Translations under genes and position numbers: made by a program | NCBI GenBank assembly: GCA_041600415.1 | Contig: JBFIKF010000004.1 | Location: 248,001 to 312,000 of the forward strand | Length of the DNA stretch: 64,000 bases | Direction: 5' to 3' | Source: JBFJKD01 sp041600415 | Lineage (GTDB): Bacteria; Pseudomonadota; Gammaproteobacteria; Pseudomonadales; Porticoccaceae | Part shown: piece after piece, positions 17,773 through 26,843 of the stretch | Layout: each line of letters begins with the position of its first letter | Numbering within the stretch: the first letter of the stretch is position 1 | Notes under the pieces: model-generated | Seen by the model: only the letters and a program-made list of their open reading frames with translations | Told to the model about the DNA's origin: nothing | Database searches by the model: none

Positions 17773-18840
17773 CTATTGTGATCCGCTCACGGGATAGCTG
17801 ATAGATGTTACGTAACGCGTATCATCAGCCTCAAATCGCAGTTTTGCGCCTGGACCAAAATGGGCCTCCAGTCGATGGCGGACGTTGCTCATTGCCATTT
17901 TACTGCCCTTATTATGCTTCATGCGTGGGTTGCGTGGGTTGCTGACATTAATCTCGATGCGATCGGCAATTCTTTTCACCCGAATCTGAATTTCCCCACC
18001 GTCCGGCAACATCTGAATACCGTGGTAGACCGCATTTTCGAGTACCGGCTGTAACGTCAAGCAGGGTATCTGCACACCCGAGCCATAATCGCCGATTTCC
18101 CAGACTGTTTGCAACCGGTCTCCCAGCCGCAACTTCTCCAGTTGCAAATAACTGCGGGACAACGCCAGCTCTTCGCGCAGCGGCACCAGTGTCTGGGAAT
18201 CGGTCAATGCACGGCGAAACAGATCGGACAAATCCTCTACTACCCGTTCCGCTTTTTCAGGATCGGAGCCAATCAGGCTGGCAATCATATTCATGCTGTT
18301 GAACAAAAAATGTGGGCGAATGCGCGATTGCAGTGCCTGAATGCGCGACTCCAGCTCGGCCCGTTGTTGAATGCGTAACTGCTGCTGTAAAAACAGAAAG
18401 CGCAGTACCACGCCGGCCGGAATCGCCGCTATCAGCACATTTTCCAGCACTTGAGTGGCATCCAGTGGCCGCCCCCTGAAGCCATAGGACAGCAATAGCT
18501 CCGCGCCGATGCTGCTCAACAGCGTTACGCCCAGAATCAATGCATAGCTAATCAACGCGCCGCTAACGAATGACAGCCCCACCAGTTTTGGATTCGCTTT
18601 GCATAACACCAGGGCGCTGAGCAGGGATATCCACAGCGCCAAAACTGATATCTGACCCAGCATCATCCAGTTAAACGGATCCAGGCCACCTGCGGCCACG
18701 GTAATAAGCAACGCCAGTAGTTCGGCGATTACCACAACCCCGAGCAACCCTTCGCCGCGACACAGGTCGGGTAAAACATAGTCGACGTCACCAAGGGATA
18801 CGGGTTTGTGTCTGAGGGAAAAATCAAACTTCAACTTCAC
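17773..18840 (-). CDS. algZ: AlgZ/FimS-type sensor histidine kinase (LytS family)
   Basis: AlgZ is the membrane partner of AlgR. The 355-residue protein has four predicted transmembrane segments (about 32-52, 60-82, 88-115 and 130-152) and no large periplasmic sensor. A His-kinase domain of the LytS type follows, with the phosphorylated histidine H177 in RPHFLFN, and an ATPase domain with the N-box LENAVYHGI (about 268-276). Gly-rich ATP-lid motifs are weak, as in P. aeruginosa FimS. It is divergent from argH and 2 bp from algR. Confidence 0.92.
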   Translation of the reverse strand: MKLKFDFSLRHKPVSLGDVDYVLPDLCRGEGLLGVVVIAELLALLITVAAGGLDPFNWMMLGQISVLALWISLLSALVLCKANPKLVGLSFVSGALISYALILGVTLLSSIGAELLLSYGFRGRPLDATQVLENVLIAAIPAGVVLRFLFLQQQLRIQQRAELESRIQALQSRIRPHFLFNSMNMIASLIGSDPEKAERVVEDLSDLFRRALTDSQTLVPLREELALSRSYLQLEKLRLGDRLQTVWEIGDYGSGVQIPCLTLQPVLENAVYHGIQMLPDGGEIQIRVKRIADRIEINVSNPRNPRMKHNKGSKMAMSNVRHRLEAHFGPGAKLRFEADDTRYVTSISYPVSGSQ

Positions 18841-18891
18841 ACCTGCTTTTCTCCGCCGCGTTTGCCCTTCAATTCGTTATAATAATATCCA

Positions 18892-18903
18892 TTCACTAGT
18901 GAA
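18892..18903. promoter_or_regulatory. 12-bp perfect palindrome between algZ and argH
   Basis: TTCACTAGTGAA lies in the 107-bp divergent region, 8 bp after a TATAAT at 18878-18883 on the plus strand. The position next to a -10 box suggests a repressor operator, but the arrangement does not match the classical ArgR box. Confidence 0.35.
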
Positions 18904-18947
18904 GCACGTTTCGCACCCGCGCAACAACCCTGCCAGAGGCCGCGCCA

Positions 18948-20357
18948 ATGACCGATAAAAAAGCCGCCAACCCCTCCTGGGGAGGGCGTTTCAGCGAAGC
19001 CACCGATGCGTTTGTCGCGCGCTTTACCGCGTCGGTGAACTTTGATCAACGTCTGTTCCGCCACGACATACAGGGCTCCCTCGCCCATGCGGCCATGCTG
19101 CACAAAGTGGGTATTTTAAGCGCGGCGGAAAACCAGCAAATTGCGGCGGGGCTGCAGGAAATTCTCACTACTATAGAAGCTGGCGAGTTTTCCTGGTCCC
19201 AGGACCTGGAAGATGTGCACATGAACATTGAGGCAGCCTTGACCGCAAAGATTGGTAGCGCCGGAAAAAAATTGCACACCGGGCGCTCGCGCAACGATCA
19301 GGTGGCGACGGATATCCGTCTCTGGCTGCGGGACGAGATTGATGGCATCGCCGAATTACTCGGCGCCCTACAGCTGGCCCTGCTGGACCTGGCCGAGCGG
19401 GAAGCCCACACCATTTTGCCAGGCCTGACCCATTTACAGACCGCGCAGCCGGTCACCTTTGGCCACCATATGCTGGCGTGGTTTGAAATGCTGGACCGCG
19501 ATTATGGACGCCTGCGGGATTGCCGCAAGCGACTCAACCAATCACCTCTCGGAGCGGCCGCACTGGCAGGCACCACCTACCCCATCGACCGCGCCCTTAC
19601 GGCGCAACTACTGGGCTTTGACCAGCCCACGGAAAACTCCCTGGACTCCGTGGGCGATCGCGATTTCGCCATCGAGTTTTGCGCCTTTGCGAGCCTGTTG
19701 CTAACCCATTTATCGCGGGCCTCCGAGGAACTGATTCTGTGGACCTCGTCGACATTTGGCTTTATTCGCCTTCCCGACCGTTTCTGCACGGGCTCCTCGA
19801 TCATGCCGCAAAAGAAAAACCCCGACGTGCCGGAACTGGTGCGGGGTAAGACCGGACGGGTGTACGGCCACTTGCTGGGCTTGTTGACCCTGATGAAAGC
19901 CCAGCCTCTGGCGTACAACAAGGATAACCAGGAAGACAAGGAACCCCTGTTTGATACCGTCGATACGGTGCGCGACTGTCTGCAGGCCTACGCAGCGATG
20001 ATGCCCGCAGTGGAAGTCGTAGCGGACAATATGCTGGCCGCCGCGCGCCAGGGTTTTGCCACTGCCACCGATCTGGCGGACTACCTGGTACGCAAAAACG
20101 TTCCATTTCGCGACGCCCACGACATTGTCGGTAAGGCCGTCGCGTTTGGTATCGACTGTGGGCGCGATTTATCGCAGATGACCCTGGAGGAGCTACAAAG
20201 ATTCTCTCCGCACATTGGTGCCGACGTGTTTGGCGTATTGACCCTCGAAGGGTCTGTCGCCGCCCGCAACCACCTGGGCGGCACCGCCCCGAATCAGGTG
20301 CTGGCCGCAGTGGTACGTGGCCGGGAAAGACTCGCTGAGCGGAAAGTGGACGCGTAA
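18948..20357 (+). CDS. argH: Argininosuccinate lyase
   Basis: ArgH splits argininosuccinate into arginine and fumarate, the last step of arginine synthesis. The 469-residue protein belongs to the aspartase/fumarase superfamily. It has the signature GSSIMPQKKNPD (about 284-295), GRSRNDQVATD (about 112-122), and HLQTAQPVTFGHH, containing the conserved HxQ region. The N-terminal WGGRFSE motif supports the ATG at 18948. It is divergent from algZ, as in Pseudomonas. Confidence 0.96.
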   Translation: MTDKKAANPSWGGRFSEATDAFVARFTASVNFDQRLFRHDIQGSLAHAAMLHKVGILSAAENQQIAAGLQEILTTIEAGEFSWSQDLEDVHMNIEAALTAKIGSAGKKLHTGRSRNDQVATDIRLWLRDEIDGIAELLGALQLALLDLAEREAHTILPGLTHLQTAQPVTFGHHMLAWFEMLDRDYGRLRDCRKRLNQSPLGAAALAGTTYPIDRALTAQLLGFDQPTENSLDSVGDRDFAIEFCAFASLLLTHLSRASEELILWTSSTFGFIRLPDRFCTGSSIMPQKKNPDVPELVRGKTGRVYGHLLGLLTLMKAQPLAYNKDNQEDKEPLFDTVDTVRDCLQAYAAMMPAVEVVADNMLAAARQGFATATDLADYLVRKNVPFRDAHDIVGKAVAFGIDCGRDLSQMTLEELQRFSPHIGADVFGVLTLEGSVAARNHLGGTAPNQVLAAVVRGRERLAERKVDA

Positions 20358-20364
20358 ATATTGT

Positions 20365-20685
20365 TTAAAACTGTACCCGCACGTCGACTTTGCATTGCTG
20401 CGACAAAGCCGCGCTGAGCATATCCTGCAAGGTCTCTCCGGTGGTCGAACACAACCACACGCCGGCGTCGTAATTAAAATGATAGCCACCGGATTTCGCC
20501 GCCATCCAGATTTGCGCCATGGCCGGTTGTCGAGAAATGATAATTTGCGTCCCGCTCGCTTCGCAGGTGATCGTCAGTAGACCGCTACTGGTCTCCACAT
20601 CAAGGTCCGCACCACAGGCCTCCAACGCCTGATCGAGAGACTCAACCAGGTTTTCGGCCAGAACATTAAATTCAGATTCGTTCAC
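20365..20685 (-). CDS. cyaY: CyaY, bacterial frataxin
   Basis: CyaY is a small iron-binding regulator of iron-sulfur cluster assembly that interacts with IscS. The 106-residue protein has the acidic first helix (ESEFNVLAENLVESLDQAL), the beta sheet with GTQIIISRQPAMAQIWMA, and GGYHFNYDAGVW, all typical of the fold. It is convergent with argH (7-bp gap) and divergent from lptM, as in Pseudomonas. Confidence 0.95.
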   Translation of the reverse strand: MNESEFNVLAENLVESLDQALEACGADLDVETSSGLLTITCEASGTQIIISRQPAMAQIWMAAKSGGYHFNYDAGVWLCSTTGETLQDMLSAALSQQCKVDVRVQF

Positions 20686-20793
20686 ATTGCCCTCCGCACA
20701 ATCGGGTGGCAGTATACGTGATTGAGCCCTGGCCGGAAGTACCGCTATACTCCGCCTATCATCCCCACTATTATTTTGAGACAGCGCTGGCCT

Positions 20794-20982
20794 ATGAAAC
20801 CGTTACAACTATCCCTGCTGATTATCACCTCGCTGCTCGGGCTCGCAGCCTGTGGCAACAAAGGCCCATTGTATTTGCCGGAACCGGCCGCGCAACCCCA
20901 GAGTACTGTTCCCGCCACAACTCTGCCAGCCACACAACCCGCATCCGAGGACAACTCAGACGCGACTGAAAACGGCACTTAA
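20794..20982 (+). CDS. lptM: LptM-type small lipoprotein (YifL/LppL)
   Basis: LptM is a small outer-membrane lipoprotein that stabilises the LptD/LptE lipopolysaccharide translocon. The 62-residue product has a signal peptide with lipobox LAAC (Cys20) and the family signature GNKGPLYLP just after it, then a Pro/Thr/Ala-rich tail. The frame extends upstream to 20722, but the signal peptide requires the ATG at 20794. It precedes lysA by 12 bp and is likely co-transcribed. Confidence 0.9.
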   Translation: MKPLQLSLLIITSLLGLAACGNKGPLYLPEPAAQPQSTVPATTLPATQPASEDNSDATENGT

Positions 20983-20994
20983 ACTACCGCCGAC

Positions 20995-22263
20995 ATGAAT
21001 CATTTCGATTATCGCAACGGCCAGCTCTATGCCGAGGACGTGTCGTTGGTGAGTATCGCCGAGCGGTACGGAACGCCGACCTATGTGTATAGCCGCGCGG
21101 CGCTCACCGAACATTTTCGGGCCTATCAGAGCGCTCTCGCGGATTGTGACCATCTGATTTGTTACGCGGTCAAAGCGAACTCAAACATCGCGGTACTCAA
21201 CCTGCTGGCGCAACTCGGATCGGGATTTGATATCGTCTCCGCAGGTGAGCTGGAGCGCGTGCTGGCTGCGGGCGGGGATCCCGCCAAAACCGTATTCTCC
21301 GGCGTGGGCAAACAACCGCAGGAAATCGCGCGGGCCCTGGAAGTGGGTATTTTCTGCTTTAACGTGGAATCCAGGGCCGAGCTGGACATCATCGACAGGG
21401 TGGCGGGCGAGCTCGGGAAAATCGCGCCGATATCGATACGGGTGAACCCGGATGTGGATGCGGGTACGCACCCCTATATCTCCACTGGATTACGGGAAAA
21501 CAAGTTCGGTATCGATATTGCCGATGCGCGTGCTGTCTATCGCCACGGGAGCGCATTACCCCATCTACATATCGTCGGGGTCGATTGCCATATTGGCTCA
21601 CAGCTCACCAATGTGGCACCGTTTCTGGCCGCTCTGGAGCGCATTTTATTGCTGGTTGAGCAACTGGCCGAGGATGGTATCGCCATCGAGCATCTGGATT
21701 TAGGCGGCGGCCTGGGGGTGCGGTACCGGGACGAGACGCCGCCGGACCCGCGCACCTATGTCAACGCGATTCGCCAGCGCCTCGGGCGGCGCGACCTGAC
21801 CCTGATTTTCGAACCAGGTCGCTCCATCGCTGCCAATGCAGGCGTGTTGTTAACCCGCGTCAACCAGCTAAAATCGAACCCTCAAAAAAATTTCGCGATC
21901 GTGGATGCCGCCATGAACGACCTGCTGCGCCCGGCTCTGTATCAGGCTTGGATGGCTATCGAACCAGTGCAGATCACCGGTAACCAGTCAGCTCAATCAA
22001 AAATATACGATGTGGTCGGACCAGTGTGCGAAACGGGAGACTTTCTTGGTAAAAAACGTGAACTGGCGATAGCCCCCGGAGACTTGCTGTGTATCCTTTC
22101 GGCGGGAGCCTACGGGTTCGTGATGGCTTCCAACTACAATACTCGACCGCGGCCCGCTGAGATTATGGTTGATGGGGCAGCGATACACGAAGTGCGCACA
22201 CGGGAGACTATTGCGGATTTAATGCGCGGCGAGGCTGTTTTGCCGAATAACCAGGCACCCTGA
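20995..22263 (+). CDS. lysA: Diaminopimelate decarboxylase
   Basis: LysA is the PLP enzyme that decarboxylates meso-diaminopimelate to lysine. In the 422 residues, K60 in CYAVKANSN forms the Schiff base, HIGSQL is in the barrel, EPGRSIAANAG binds phosphate, and VCETGD (about 343-348) contributes the active-site Cys. It lies between lptM and dapF, consistent with one lysine/cell-wall operon. Confidence 0.96.
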   Translation: MNHFDYRNGQLYAEDVSLVSIAERYGTPTYVYSRAALTEHFRAYQSALADCDHLICYAVKANSNIAVLNLLAQLGSGFDIVSAGELERVLAAGGDPAKTVFSGVGKQPQEIARALEVGIFCFNVESRAELDIIDRVAGELGKIAPISIRVNPDVDAGTHPYISTGLRENKFGIDIADARAVYRHGSALPHLHIVGVDCHIGSQLTNVAPFLAALERILLLVEQLAEDGIAIEHLDLGGGLGVRYRDETPPDPRTYVNAIRQRLGRRDLTLIFEPGRSIAANAGVLLTRVNQLKSNPQKNFAIVDAAMNDLLRPALYQAWMAIEPVQITGNQSAQSKIYDVVGPVCETGDFLGKKRELAIAPGDLLCILSAGAYGFVMASNYNTRPRPAEIMVDGAAIHEVRTRETIADLMRGEAVLPNNQAP

Positions 22264-22329
22264 CGGCGTGTCCGCCAATAAGGATTTTTAGTGCAACGCT
22301 TCGCGACACATTAACAACGGAATCACTTT

Positions 22330-23160
22330 ATGTTACTGCGCTTCACCAAAATGCACGGCCTGGGCAATGATTTCGTGGTGATCGACGCCATTACCCAGGA
22401 AGTACATGTCACCGAAGCGCTGGCCCGGCGCCTGGCCGATCGGCGCTTCGGCATTGGCTGTGATCAGGTGCTGGTAGTGGAACCGCCCACCGATCCCAAT
22501 GTGGACTTCGACTATCGAATCTTTAATGCCAACGGGGGAGAAGTTGCGCAGTGCGGCAACGGCGCCCGCTGCTTTGCAAAATTTGTGCGTGATCGTAGAC
22601 TCACTGGCAAACATCATATCCTTGCGCAAACCAAAGCTGGCGTACTGCAGCTCACCGTCAATCGGGACAACCAGATCACCGTGAATATGGGCATTCCCCA
22701 CTTCGCACCGCAGGCGATTCCCTTGCATGCCGAGCAGGCCGCCCTGCTCTACGATGTGCAGGTAGACGATCAGACAGTGCGCCTGGCGGCACTGTCCCTG
22801 GGCAATCCCCACGCCATCGTGCAGGTACAGGACGTCACCACCGCTCCGGTTGCCACCCTCGGTGCCCTCATCGAAGCTCACCCGCGCTTTCCCCAGCGGG
22901 TCAACGTCGGATTTATGCAGATCCTCAATCGCGCCGAAATCAAATTGCGGGTGTACGAACGGGGTGTAGGCGAAACCCTCGCCTGCGGTAGCGGCGCCTG
23001 CGCTGCAGTGGTGGCAGGAATACAACAAGACCTGCTAGACTCAGCAGTCACAGTGCAATTACCCGGTGGCAACTTGCACGTTACCTGGTCAGGAGATGAC
23101 CAACCCGTCGCCATGACCGGCCCTGCCACCACGGTCTACCAGGGACGCATAAAAATATGA
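22330..23160 (+). CDS. dapF: Diaminopimelate epimerase
   Basis: DapF converts LL- to meso-diaminopimelate for lysine and peptidoglycan synthesis. The 276-residue protein has MHGLGNDFVVID at the N-terminus and the two catalytic cysteines in QCGNGARC (about 74-81) and ACGSGACAA (about 218-226). Its stop overlaps the next gene by 4 bp (23157-23160), so translation is coupled to the DUF484 gene. Confidence 0.96.
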   Translation: MLLRFTKMHGLGNDFVVIDAITQEVHVTEALARRLADRRFGIGCDQVLVVEPPTDPNVDFDYRIFNANGGEVAQCGNGARCFAKFVRDRRLTGKHHILAQTKAGVLQLTVNRDNQITVNMGIPHFAPQAIPLHAEQAALLYDVQVDDQTVRLAALSLGNPHAIVQVQDVTTAPVATLGALIEAHPRFPQRVNVGFMQILNRAEIKLRVYERGVGETLACGSGACAAVVAGIQQDLLDSAVTVQLPGGNLHVTWSGDDQPVAMTGPATTVYQGRIKI

Positions 23161-23852
23161 GTAGCGAAACGCCCCCGACCAGAAAGTCCAACTCGTTGAC
23201 CGAAGAGCGTGTGGCCGCCTTTCTTGCCGAACAGCCCGACTTTTTTACACGACACCCCAAGCTTCTCGAAAGTATTCAACTCCCCCATGAAAGTGGACAG
23301 GCGGTGTCGCTCATCGAACGCCAGGTATCTGTGCTGCGCGACCGAAACATCGAGATGCGCCACCGGCTGAGCAACCTGCTGGAATCCGCACGCGCCAATG
23401 ACAAGCTATTTGAAAAAACCAAACGTCTGGTGCTTGCCATACTTGAGGCCCGCGACCTGGCAAGTACGGTGGACACCCTGTACAACAGCCTGCGTACCGA
23501 CTACCAGTTGGAGTACTACAATCTGATTTTGCTCGAAAACAGTAAACAAATCCCGGTCAGCGAAGCCCGGGTGGTAGGTCTCGACGAGGCACACAGCCAG
23601 GTGGGCACGCTGCTGCGCAACAATCGCGCCATATGCGGCATTTTACGCCCTGATGAAACGGCATTTCTGTTTGGTGAGGATGGCACAAAAATTGGCTCCG
23701 TCGCGGCAGTACCCCTCAGCCACGGCCACACCTTCGGGATTCTTGCCATCGGCCACTCGGATCCCAAATATTATCGCAGCAGCATGGGCACCTTATTTTT
23801 GAGTTACATCGCCGAGATACTAAACCGGGTTATTCCACGGCTTATCACCTAG
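23157..23852 (+). CDS. DUF484 family protein (GAF-like)
   Basis: A 231-residue protein of the DUF484 family, found between dapF and xerC in many gammaproteobacteria; its role is unknown. The N-terminus contains the family pattern ERVAAFLAEQPDFFTRHP. A coiled coil (about 50-85) leads into a GAF-like domain (about 90-230) with SVAAVPLSHGHTFGILAIG. It overlaps dapF by 4 bp and precedes xerC by 12 bp, so it is part of that operon. The GAF assignment is inferred from the fold-like motif. Confidence 0.9.
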   Translation: MSSETPPTRKSNSLTEERVAAFLAEQPDFFTRHPKLLESIQLPHESGQAVSLIERQVSVLRDRNIEMRHRLSNLLESARANDKLFEKTKRLVLAILEARDLASTVDTLYNSLRTDYQLEYYNLILLENSKQIPVSEARVVGLDEAHSQVGTLLRNNRAICGILRPDETAFLFGEDGTKIGSVAAVPLSHGHTFGILAIGHSDPKYYRSSMGTLFLSYIAEILNRVIPRLIT

Positions 23853-23864
23853 TGGGGTAATGCC

Positions 23865-24785
23865 ATGTCCGACCCCAGGGCAACGCTTCCGTTCCAGCTC
23901 CAGGCACATGCATTTGCGGATTATCTGCGCGACCAGCGCCGAGTTTCCGCGCACACCTTAACAGGCTATCTACGCGATGTAAGGAAATTTCAAAATTGGG
24001 CGACGCACGCCGGTCTCGCTAACCTACAGCAAGTAGACGACCAACATATTCGCCAGTGCCTTGCCACGCTGCATCGCAGCGGATTGGCGCCAGCCAGCCT
24101 GGGGCGCTGGCTCGCATCACTGAGAGCCTTTTTTAATTTCGCGGTACGCCGCAAGTGGATTGCGTCCAATCCTGCCACGGGCATCAGTGCACCCAGGGGC
24201 CAGCGCAAGTTGCCTAAAACCCTGGATGTCGATCAAACCGGACAGTTTGTGGCAGTAGCTGGCGACGACTGGTTTACCTGTCGCGATCGGGCCATTGTGG
24301 AGCTGCTGTATTCTTCAGGGCTGCGGCTCGCTGAGCTCGGTGCGCTAAAATTGAGGGATATAGATTTTAGCGACGGTACGGTGACGGTGACCGGTAAAGG
24401 TAACAAAACCCGCACAGTCCCGGTGGGCAAACTGGCAATAACCGCGCTGCAACGATGGCTGGCACATCGGGCAGAGAGTGCCGTACCGGATAGCGACGCC
24501 ATATTTATCAACCGCACCGGCGGCCGACTGTCCCACCGCAGTATTCAGCAGCGGTTACACAAGCTGAGTGTCCGGCAAGGCATGCAGGGACGCGTCCACC
24601 CGCATATGCTGCGCCACTCCTTTGCCAGCCACCTGCTGGAATCGAGCGGCGATCTGCGCGCGGTGCAGGAACTGCTGGGGCACGCCAATCTTTCGACGAC
24701 CCAGATTTACACCCATCTTGATTTTCAGCACCTGGCCAAAACTTACGACAGTACACACCCTCGCGCTCGGCGCAAACCGAGATAA
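23865..24785 (+). CDS. xerC: XerC site-specific tyrosine recombinase
   Basis: XerC works with XerD at dif to resolve chromosome dimers. The 306-residue protein has a SAM-like core-binding domain (about 10-105) and a catalytic domain with Arg in SSGLRLAEL, Lys in TGKGNKTR, HxxR in HMLRHSFASHLL, His in LGHANLSTTQIY and the nucleophile Tyr in that same stretch. Length and the dapF-DUF484-xerC neighbourhood separate it from phage integrases. A strong terminator follows. Confidence 0.95.
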   Translation: MSDPRATLPFQLQAHAFADYLRDQRRVSAHTLTGYLRDVRKFQNWATHAGLANLQQVDDQHIRQCLATLHRSGLAPASLGRWLASLRAFFNFAVRRKWIASNPATGISAPRGQRKLPKTLDVDQTGQFVAVAGDDWFTCRDRAIVELLYSSGLRLAELGALKLRDIDFSDGTVTVTGKGNKTRTVPVGKLAITALQRWLAHRAESAVPDSDAIFINRTGGRLSHRSIQQRLHKLSVRQGMQGRVHPHMLRHSFASHLLESSGDLRAVQELLGHANLSTTQIYTHLDFQHLAKTYDSTHPRARRKPR

Positions 24786-24796
24786 CAAGCGCTTCT

Positions 24797-24829
24797 AAAA
24801 AAGCGCCGCCCCGAGGGATGGCGCTTTTG
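24797..24829. terminator. Bidirectional intrinsic terminator between xerC and glnK
   Basis: AAAAGCGCC (24799-24807) pairs with GGCGCTTTT (24820-24828) over a 12-nt loop. T-runs follow on both strands, so it can end both the xerC operon and the glnK transcript arriving from the right. Confidence 0.8.
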
Positions 24830-24953
24830 AAATACTTGCTTGCTGCTCTGTCGGTACTGAATCAACGCCGCGCGTATGAAACGCTGTTAACTAACTCCAT
24901 AATAAATGGCAGGCTGACCGAGAACACGCCCGGCCGCGCGTCATCCGCTCGGG

Positions 24954-25292
24954 TTAAACCGCTTCCGCGCCAGTTTCCCCTGTGCGAATGCGAATAACTT
25001 CTTCGAGGGACGTAATAAAAATTTTGCCGTCGCCAATTTTGCCGGTATTTGCCGCTTTGGTTACCGCCTCGACGACCGCGTCTACCATCTCATCCCCAAC
25101 CGCAATTTCGAGTTTTACCTTGGGCAGAAAATCCACCACATATTCAGCGCCGCGATACAATTCGGTATGCCCTTTTTGACGACCGAAGCCTTTGACTTCG
25201 GTGACCGTGATGCCTTGCACACCGACTTCTGCCAAGGCTTCGCGAACATCATCCAGCTTGAATGGTTTAATAATGGCCGTAATAAGTTTCAT
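24954..25292 (-). CDS. glnK: P-II nitrogen regulatory protein (downstream copy)
   Basis: P-II proteins are trimeric sensors of 2-oxoglutarate, ATP/ADP and glutamine that bind Amt channels, GlnE and NtrB. The 112-residue product has the uridylylation site Y51 in the T-loop (RGAEYVVDF), the B-loop TGKIGDGKIF and the C-loop RIRTGE. The ATG at 25292 has AGGA 10 nt upstream. It lies on the far side of amt from a second P-II gene, with a terminator between, so it is probably transcribed separately. Whether this copy acts as GlnB or GlnK cannot be told from sequence. Confidence 0.93.
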   Translation of the reverse strand: MKLITAIIKPFKLDDVREALAEVGVQGITVTEVKGFGRQKGHTELYRGAEYVVDFLPKVKLEIAVGDEMVDAVVEAVTKAANTGKIGDGKIFITSLEEVIRIRTGETGAEAV

Positions 25293-25486
25293 AGCTCGTT
25301 GATTCCTCTTAATCAATGCTTTTTTTGTCGTAACGCCATGGCCAACGATACACCGTCATTCGCGAAATTGCACCCGCTTCATCCGCTGCTGCGTCGTATC
25401 GCGACCGCGCGTAGAATCACTGGTCTGCTTATTTATCTGCCCCCATCACCCGCCAGAATGCTTGCACAATCGGCCCGGCTGGCCAT

Positions 25487-25512
25487 AAAAAAACGGGGGG
25501 CAAATGCCCCCT
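25487..25512 (-). terminator. Intrinsic terminator after amt
   Basis: On the minus strand GGGGGC (25506-25511) and GCCCCC (25496-25501) form a stem with an ATTT loop and a T7 run (25487-25493). It separates amt from the downstream P-II gene. Confidence 0.8.
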
Positions 25513-25561
25513 GTAAATTGTTTCTCGCTAACGTCCTGTTATGTTATACCGACACGCGCCT

Positions 25562-26812
25562 CTACTTGGCCGAAGTAAACTCTGGATAGGCTTCCATACC
25601 GCATTCCGACAGATCCACGCCGTCGTATTCCTCTTCTTCGCTGACGCGTATTCCAATCACTGCTTTGAGTATTGCCCAGACAATCAAACTGGCGCCAAAC
25701 ACCCAGACGAAAATCACTGCTATTCCCAGTAGCTGAGCGCCAAGGGTGGCATCCGGGTTGGACAAACACACTGCCAACAAACCCCATATCCCCACGATAC
25801 CGTGTACCGAAATGGCACCGACCGGATCGTCGATCCGAACCTTGTCCATGGCAACGACGGAAAACACCACCAGCACACCGCCGACCGCGCCAACCACCGT
25901 CGACAGCATCGGTCCCGGTGTCAGGGGTTCGGCAGTAATGGCCACCAGACCGGCCAGCGCGCCGTTGATGGCCATGGTCAAATCCGCTTTGCCAAATAGC
26001 AGGCGGGCGATTACCAGCGCGGCAATCAGGCCGCCACAGGCAGCGGCATTGGTGTTCACAAACACATCGGCTACGGCGTTGGCTTCGTCGATATTTGACA
26101 ACTTCAACTCCGAGCCACCGTTAAATCCAAACCAGCCTACCCACAGAATAAACATACCGAGGGTGGCCAGGGGCATATTGGCGCCAGGGATGGCGTTGGC
26201 TTTACCGTCGGCGGTATATTTGCCCTTGCGCGCGCCCAGTAATAGCACCCCGGCCAGCGCCGCCACCGCACCGGTCATATGTACGACCCCAGACCCGGCG
26301 AAGTCAAGGAATCCCGCTTCGTCGAGAAATCCACCACCCCATTTCCACATCCCTTCAACGGGATAGATAACACCGGTCATAACCACGGCAAACGCCAGAA
26401 ACGCCCACAGCTTCATACGTTCCGCGACGGCACCGGATACGATCGACATCGCAGTCGCCACAAAGACCACCTGAAAGAAAAAATCCGATGCCCCGGAGTA
26501 GTAGGTATCCCCGCCACTGGCCAGTACCGCCTCGGTGGTCGCATTGGCGATGCTGTTTCCGAACCAGCTATCCGGCGACCAGCCGTTCGCAGTGCCGCCA
26601 TACATAATGGTGTAGCCCATTAACAGGTACATCACGCAGGATATCGCGTATAACGCCACGTTTTTGGTGAGGATTTCGGTGGTGTTTTTTGCTCTTACCA
26701 ATCCCGCTTCGAGCATTGAGAAACCCGCCGCCATCCACATGACCAACGCTCCGGATACCAGAAAATAAAAGGTATCGAGCGCATATTTGATCTGAACAAT
26801 ATCGTTTTCCAT
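25562..26812 (-). CDS. amt: AmtB-type ammonium transporter
   Basis: This trimeric inner-membrane channel takes up ammonium and is gated by GlnK. From the ATG at 26812 (MENDIVQIKYALDTFYFL) the protein has 416 residues and about 11 hydrophobic segments. The Amt signature DFAGSGVVHMTGAVAALAG contains the first pore histidine, and the second is in SVHGIVGIWG. The N-terminus lacks a clear cleaved signal. It is 31 bp after the upstream P-II gene and shares its sigma-54 promoter by inference. Confidence 0.95.
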   Translation of the reverse strand: MENDIVQIKYALDTFYFLVSGALVMWMAAGFSMLEAGLVRAKNTTEILTKNVALYAISCVMYLLMGYTIMYGGTANGWSPDSWFGNSIANATTEAVLASGGDTYYSGASDFFFQVVFVATAMSIVSGAVAERMKLWAFLAFAVVMTGVIYPVEGMWKWGGGFLDEAGFLDFAGSGVVHMTGAVAALAGVLLLGARKGKYTADGKANAIPGANMPLATLGMFILWVGWFGFNGGSELKLSNIDEANAVADVFVNTNAAACGGLIAALVIARLLFGKADLTMAINGALAGLVAITAEPLTPGPMLSTVVGAVGGVLVVFSVVAMDKVRIDDPVGAISVHGIVGIWGLLAVCLSNPDATLGAQLLGIAVIFVWVFGASLIVWAILKAVIGIRVSEEEEYDGVDLSECGMEAYPEFTSAK

Positions 26813-26843
26813 GCTATTCCCCCAATTGGAAGTATTAAGAAAC

